Shown in pieces: positions 59,796-64,000 of a DNA stretch of 64,000 nt; within the stretch, counting starts at the first letter, position 1; the number at the start of each line of letters is the position of its first letter. Where the stretch lies: contig NC_003283.11 in the NCBI RefSeq assembly GCF_000002985.6, positions 17,361,501 to 17,425,500 on the forward strand, read 5' to 3'. The notes under the pieces were generated by a model, which saw only the letters and a list, made by a program, of their open reading frames with translations, made no database searches and was not told the DNA's origin. The stretch comes from Caenorhabditis elegans. Taxonomy: Eukaryota; Nematoda; Chromadorea; Rhabditida; Rhabditidae. A program made the position numbers and the translations under genes.

Positions 59796-60289
59796 GTAAT
59801 TAAGAGACTGCTATTTTTTTGTAGGTGTGTGATGTGTAGGAATGTATTGCGTGTACCTAATGCGTGAATATTGATTATACTGGATGTGTCGGGTCGATTT
59901 TTGGAACATGAAAAATGTAGGTATTTTTTGAAAAATGTTTGGAGAACAGTTGAATTCCCGATCCCTCGTCGTGTTGAGTCCTCCTCCATCCAATCAATAT
60001 CATCACCTTCCCACATCTCCACATATGGACAGCCATGCTCCCACATCTCTACATATTTTCGATTTGGACCGTTCTCCAACATGGATGAACCGATTTTCGA
60101 ATTTCTTAAGATTTTTGTCTCCCCGAAAGGAGACGTTCCAAAATTTATAGCTAACGCCAAATTTCTTTGGGTCAGATTCAAGGCGAGCCTGGGTCGCAGT
60201 AGTGGCAAGAACCCGAATTATCGGGACCACCAGCTGCTAGGGAGGTTTATGGTTGTGGTGGGCCATTATGAATTTTAGATCCGAGGATC

Positions 60290-61751
60290 GTACATACCAT
60301 ATTGCGGGGTCAGGTAGAGGGAAACACCCGCCAACAGATTGGTCCACCCGCATAATCACTGATTTTGTGACTGCAGTCGGTGGTCTGTCAACAGGCTTAA
60401 CCCCCTACCCGCCCATCCTTCACACTCCATCCAGGGTTCCTCTTAGCCAGGGCTGTCGTGATCCGAAGATCAACTAGCGTCTGGCCGAGTTACCCGCCTG
60501 AGGCCTCACGGCCTTCCCGTCCATCCTAAGCCTCACAGCCATCAAGAAGGGGAACCTATCCGTTCTTTTCGTTCCAGCGAAGCTTTCCTTTCCCTTCCAC
60601 CGTGTAGGTTTCAACACATGTGTGGTTGGTTCCGGTAGTTCTTCGATGAATGTGAACTTTTTAGAGATTGGACAGTGTGGTGGCGCCTTTGCCTAGTGCC
60701 GAAGCACCCGTCAATGCCAATTGTCCTCACTTTCGCCAAGGCGTAACCCCCTAAGGGACTCATTTTCTAGTCGGCCCTACCACAATTGTGCTAACTTGTG
60801 CAAGCTTTCGCCTCGTCGAGGTTGGTTCTAAGAAACACGACTCGGCTCCGGCAAGCATACCCGTCCACAACCATGGCGACCCATAAGGTCTAAGAGCTAA
60901 CTAGGGCGAGGGCACCTTTCAAGTCTACTTGACTGCTTGGGGAGCGTCATCCACAGATGAAGCGTACTAGCATCAAGTCAGCTATCCCAAACAGTAAAAC
61001 GACCATTCAACTTGAAAGGTAGGAGAACACGTTACTCTCCCAACTGCTTTCGGACCTTAGATAAGCCGTCATCTTGAATGGTCGATTGAGACCTTTCGCG
61101 ATTCGAGCAAATCCGGCCCTCGGCAGTAAAACGCAGAGAGAGCAACGAGCAGTACCGAAGTACTCTTCCATTCCATCATCAACCGCAAGGGTTTCAGGAC
61201 TGGGAACTCCCTCTAGCTCTTGCTAGAAGGAGCTTCCGCCTCTTCAGCAACCTCCCCGGGGAGGTCTCCAAGGCGGGACTCCTCTCTGACCGAAGTCAGT
61301 GAGGAGAATTGGACCTGCTGCCTTTTAATCCTTTGACCCCTAAGGATCTCCGGATTGGTGCTTCCTCTTAAAAAGAGAAAGCCAGCAGCCCCTCCCGTCT
61401 ATTGACCCCCGTGGGGATCTCAAGACAGGGCAGCCCTTCTAGCTCCTGCTAGAAGGTGCATCTGATCTCTCCTATGACGCCCGGGATGGACGCCTCAAGA
61501 ACAGGACTTCCTTCTGACCTTGTCAGAAAGAAGAATTTCTTCTGCTCTTGCAGCCTCCGGAGAGCTTACAAGAACAGGACTTCCCCACATGGGAAGAATT
61601 TTGGAGGGAAAAGGTGAAGGAGCTTTCACCATTGTGGTGTTGGAAGCACCGAGAAGACTTGAAGAGAGTGGAGAGTTTGTGGAGTTGATTGACGTTTGAT
61701 GTTATTTGCAGAGTTATGCCAGGACTTTTGGCGTGCGGCGTGCCCTGGAGG
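60290..61751 (-). other. probable 3' UTR of the NeSL/R2-type element
   Basis: 1.46 kb downstream of the reverse transcriptase stop, without ORFs, GC-richer than the surroundings and full of short stems. On the minus strand three UUCG tetraloops closed by C-G occur (plus-strand CGAA at 60700-60703, near 61155 and at 61291-61294). An 11-bp stem joins 61000-61010 to 61074-61084. The left end of the element is not clear; no poly(A)-like T-run is seen at 60.25-60.30 kb. Confidence 0.5.
61147..61600 (-). ncRNA. tandem array of structured hairpin modules in the retrotransposon 3' region
   Basis: Stems (plus coordinates): 61207-61232, 61279-61306, 61361-61381, 61435-61456 and 61507-61533 are single hairpins with stems of 9-12 bp. 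They alternate with two-strand stems 61236-61242/61270-61276, 61327-61331/61352-61356, 61394-61400/61423-61429 and 61542-61550/61569-61577, which enclose inner GC-rich hairpins. The stem sequences differ between units but pairing is kept. Imperfect positions are nearly all A-C on plus, G-U on minus. It is an RNA-level structure on the minus strand by inference; it is not a known RNA family to me. Confidence 0.55.
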
Positions 61752-64000
61752 CTAGTTGGTAGGCCTCACAGGGGCCTTCTGCAATCTTTCCTTTTTCCAT
61801 CCATTTCCAGCAGGTTTTGCGTGTCCGTTTCGCATTGGATTTGGTATGTACGCTTCACCGAAGATGTGATTCCAGTACGTATTCTTACTGTGTTCGAGAA
61901 CAGTAGCACAGAGTTCTGGAATGGCACTGTTGATCACGCTTCCCTTGATTCCCAATTCCTTGAGACTGTCACCTGTCGGTTTCCACCATGATCCAAGTGA
62001 CCCGATTATAATCGGAAGGACGGTCAGCTTGGTTCCCGATTTCCGCAGGTGGGCGAATCCCGTCTCGTATTTGTCGATTTTTGCCTGCCAGCTCCTTTCC
62101 ATCGCTTCTACTCCATGCTCATATGGGCATGCGACATCTGCCAAGATGATTTGTTTTTCATCAGGGCTTTTGAGGCAGATATCTGGACGGAGTCTGCTGA
62201 ATCCTGGAAGTTCTTCATCAATCTTCATTGTCCAATTCTTTTTTCCACCGCTTTCAATGAGAGTTTTGACCTTGTGCAAGACGGCATCATGCCTCTCAGT
62301 GATCTTCTTTGAGAAACCAAACGGACAGTTTTGCAGTATGTGCCACTGCGTCTCCAGATCCTTCCCACAACGCCTACAGACTTTTGATTTGGATTTGTCG
62401 TAGTTGTTGTAGTTGCAGGCCAGTAGATTCAGACGTGCTTTATGCACAAAGCGGTGACATGCAAGGCTCAGGTTGCCACCTTTTGTGACAAACCTGTTGC
62501 TTGCTGGGTGCTGTTGCACGACTCGGACGACTTTGCTTTTCACTACTTTGGTGGTGTTGAATCGATGTTTGAGTGCTTTGTTCACTTGATCCTTCAGTGA
62601 GCGCTGCAGCTTTTTCGCATCTTCTTCCGTGTAGATCCTTTCCATGCTTTCGCTTGTGGCTTGGACGAGCAAAGCGATTTTCCCGTTCTTTACTACCATT
62701 TTCAGCCTGTAAAGTGGGGAGTCGCCAGTGATGGCCAAGTTCCTCATCACATCCCGCAGTCTCGTAATGGAATTGTACCCAAATTCGCTCCTATTGATCC
62801 TCTCCTCAACGTTGAGATAGTCGGCTATATCATCCATAGTGACTGTGCTCTTCTTTGACTCTTTCTTTACTACTTCTTCCGCCAGTGATGTGAATAATGT
62901 TTTGATGTATTCATCATCTGACCAGAGTTTTTTAAGAGTAGAGACAAGGAACGTAATCATGCAGGTTGTCTTGGGACATGCTACACCAAGCCCTCCATCC
63001 TTCACTGGAAGATGGATGTACTCCAGTGGTGACCCTCGGACTGGGATTCTATGCATCACTTTGACTCCTCGAATGACGATATTTGCAAACATTTTTATCT
63101 CCGTGATCAGTGGTATGGAATTTCCATACATGTATGTCAGTTTGGACAGCGTGAATGTTTTAAGACAGTCCAGCTTTTGCGGCGGCGTCAGGTCACTTTT
63201 GACCACGCATTCAAGTTCCTTCGTGACTTTCTCCAGTAGATCCATTGCTGAAATTCTTGCTGCCGAACCCGTCTGAACTCCCAAATATTTGTAAGTGGTG
63301 TTCTCGTCAAGGCATCGAATGGCGTTTCCTTTAAGCTTAATTGATGCGCTCCGCACAACTCCTTTTTGGATCACAAGTGATGCACATTTTGCTGGCTTGA
63401 AAATAAGATTCAGGGGCGTGCAATCATTGTCTAGCTTTGACAGTTCTCGCTGGAGCTGGTCGGGGGAATCCGTTAAAATCGCCATGTCGTCGGCGAACGC
63501 CAGTACCTTAATTCTTGTTTTGAGGCACTGGTGACCATTTGCAGACTCCAGGTGTCTTCTAATCACAGTTTCCAGGCATATATTGAAAAGTGTTGGTGAA
63601 ATGGGATCGCCTTGTTTCACCCCAGACATTATTGGGATTCGATCGCTTTTTTCCGTCGCGTTCTTAACCCTCATTGATGCTCCCTGGTACATATCTTTGA
63701 CCACATCGACGACCATTTGCGGAAATCCATACGCTGTCAGCGCGTACTCAATCAATTCGTGCGGGATGGATCCAAACGCGTTCGTCAGATCCAGCCATGC
63801 CACCGCCAGGTTTCTTCGTTTTCCTTTGGCCACGTCGATTGCTGTTCTGAGTATTGCTAGACTCTCATTGCAACCTTCGCGCTCCTGGAACCCTCGCTGA
63901 CATTTGCTCAACACATTTGGTACAGCTCTAATTCTCCGGTTCCACAGACTGGAGTAAAGTTTGTAGATCACAGGCATCAGGCTAATTGGGCGCCAGTTTT
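61752..64000 (-). CDS. NeSL/R2-clade non-LTR retrotransposon reverse transcriptase-endonuclease (5' cut by window edge)
   Basis: The frame is open from the right edge (NWRPISL precedes the first Met at 63977, a conserved RT segment, so the start lies outside) to the stop at 61752. Counting from that Met: motif A WLDLTNAFGSIPHEL (61-75, Asp63), motif B GVKQGDPISPTLFN (119-132), catalytic FADD (161-164) and thumb-side YKYLG. Further on are CRRCGKDLETQWHILQNC, a C-x2-C-x8-H-x4-C zinc knuckle, and RPDICLKSP with ADVACPYE and KIDKYE, the restriction-like endonuclease core. This order is that of R2/R4/NeSL elements, which insert by target-primed reverse transcription; NeSL of Caenorhabditis targets spliced-leader genes. 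No frameshift or stop is seen in 749 codons, so the element may be young. Confidence 0.92.
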   Translation of the reverse strand, partial: NWRPISLMPVIYKLYSSLWNRRIRAVPNVLSKCQRGFQEREGCNESLAILRTAIDVAKGKRRNLAVAWLDLTNAFGSIPHELIEYALTAYGFPQMVVDVVKDMYQGASMRVKNATEKSDRIPIMSGVKQGDPISPTLFNICLETVIRRHLESANGHQCLKTRIKVLAFADDMAILTDSPDQLQRELSKLDNDCTPLNLIFKPAKCASLVIQKGVVRSASIKLKGNAIRCLDENTTYKYLGVQTGSAARISAMDLLEKVTKELECVVKSDLTPPQKLDCLKTFTLSKLTYMYGNSIPLITEIKMFANIVIRGVKVMHRIPVRGSPLEYIHLPVKDGGLGVACPKTTCMITFLVSTLKKLWSDDEYIKTLFTSLAEEVVKKESKKSTVTMDDIADYLNVEERINRSEFGYNSITRLRDVMRNLAITGDSPLYRLKMVVKNGKIALLVQATSESMERIYTEEDAKKLQRSLKDQVNKALKHRFNTTKVVKSKVVRVVQQHPASNRFVTKGGNLSLACHRFVHKARLNLLACNYNNYDKSKSKVCRRCGKDLETQWHILQNCPFGFSKKITERHDAVLHKVKTLIESGGKKNWTMKIDEELPGFSRLRPDICLKSPDEKQIILADVACPYEHGVEAMERSWQAKIDKYETGFAHLRKSGTKLTVLPIIIGSLGSWWKPTGDSLKELGIKGSVINSAIPELCATVLEHSKNTYWNHIFGEAYIPNPMRNGHAKPAGNGWKKERLQKAPVRPTN

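Noticed and set aside
59871-60278. Plus-strand ORF ending LLGRFMVVVGHYEF
   Set aside because: 135 codons without family resemblance, overlapped by a similar-length antisense ORF; coding is not supported.
60290-61751. rRNA or spliced-leader/5S gene cluster
   Set aside because: The GC-rich, stem-rich look suggested structural RNA, but I found no 5S, SL1 or rRNA core sequence. Its position after the RT stop fits a 3' UTR.
61752-63977. Met at 63977 as the true start of the reverse transcriptase
   Set aside because: The frame is open upstream to the edge and encodes NWRPISL, a conserved RT block, so the protein starts outside the window.

Overview
The window looks like nuclear DNA of a Caenorhabditis-type nematode, most likely an autosomal arm. 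The evidence is short introns with TTTTCAG acceptors and GTAAGT donors, many nematode-specific expanded families (serpentine chemoreceptors srz, srh and srx, F-box/FTH and FBA_2 proteins, WSN-domain proteins, C-type lectins), TTAGGC-like interstitial telomeric units, MITEs and a NeSL/R2-type retrotransposon. I cannot name the species. Exon models come from splice signals and reading phase read by eye.

Layout. 1-7.8 kb: a tandemly duplicated WSN-domain locus. Copy 1 keeps the signal-peptide exon but ends in a T27 tract. Copy 2 lacks that exon and has a frameshift, but runs on into membrane, ankyrin and BRCT-like exons. 8.2-10 kb: a broken srz receptor. 10.1-15 kb: three minus-strand FTH-domain genes. 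15.9-19.6 kb: two F-box/FBA_2 paralogues, one with a complete F-box and one that lost half of it. 20-22.7 kb: a non-autonomous LTR element with an in-frame amber codon. 22.7-33.0 kb: about 10.3 kb of a 59-bp satellite, roughly 175 units, which replaces the last exon of a minus-strand srz gene. 34-38.5 kb: an intact srh gene and a second copy broken by an inversion. 38.5-42.8 kb: a palindrome with arms of about 2 kb, each carrying a srx gene. 43.1-47.8 kb: decayed srz copies, a C6-type mucin-like remnant and GPCR scraps. 48.0-48.7 kb: a foldback hAT MITE with a perfect 8-bp target duplication, just 5' of an intact srh gene. 50.5-50.9 kb: a tRNA-like A box and B box pushed apart by a 19-bp minisatellite. 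51.7-53.2 kb: C-type lectin genes. 53.8-55.2 kb: an intact carbohydrate sulfotransferase-like gene. 55.7-56.9 kb: a four-TM claudin/Clc-like gene. 57.6-58.9 kb: a srh pseudogene. 59.3-59.8 kb: a 40-bp tandem array that is almost continuous heat-shock element. 60.3-64.0 kb: the 3' part of a NeSL/R2-type retrotransposon on the minus strand, running off the right edge.

The genes are not an operon or pathway. They are environment-facing families (chemosensation, F-box turnover, lectin and matrix-sulfation functions) reshaped by duplication, inversion and transposons. The most novel-looking signal is 3' of the reverse transcriptase ORF: a tandem series of two-hairpin modules whose stems vary in sequence but keep pairing. 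Most imperfect pairs are A-C on the plus strand, hence G-U on the minus strand, the same strand as the reverse transcriptase. This points to a selected RNA structure array in the retrotransposon 3' UTR.
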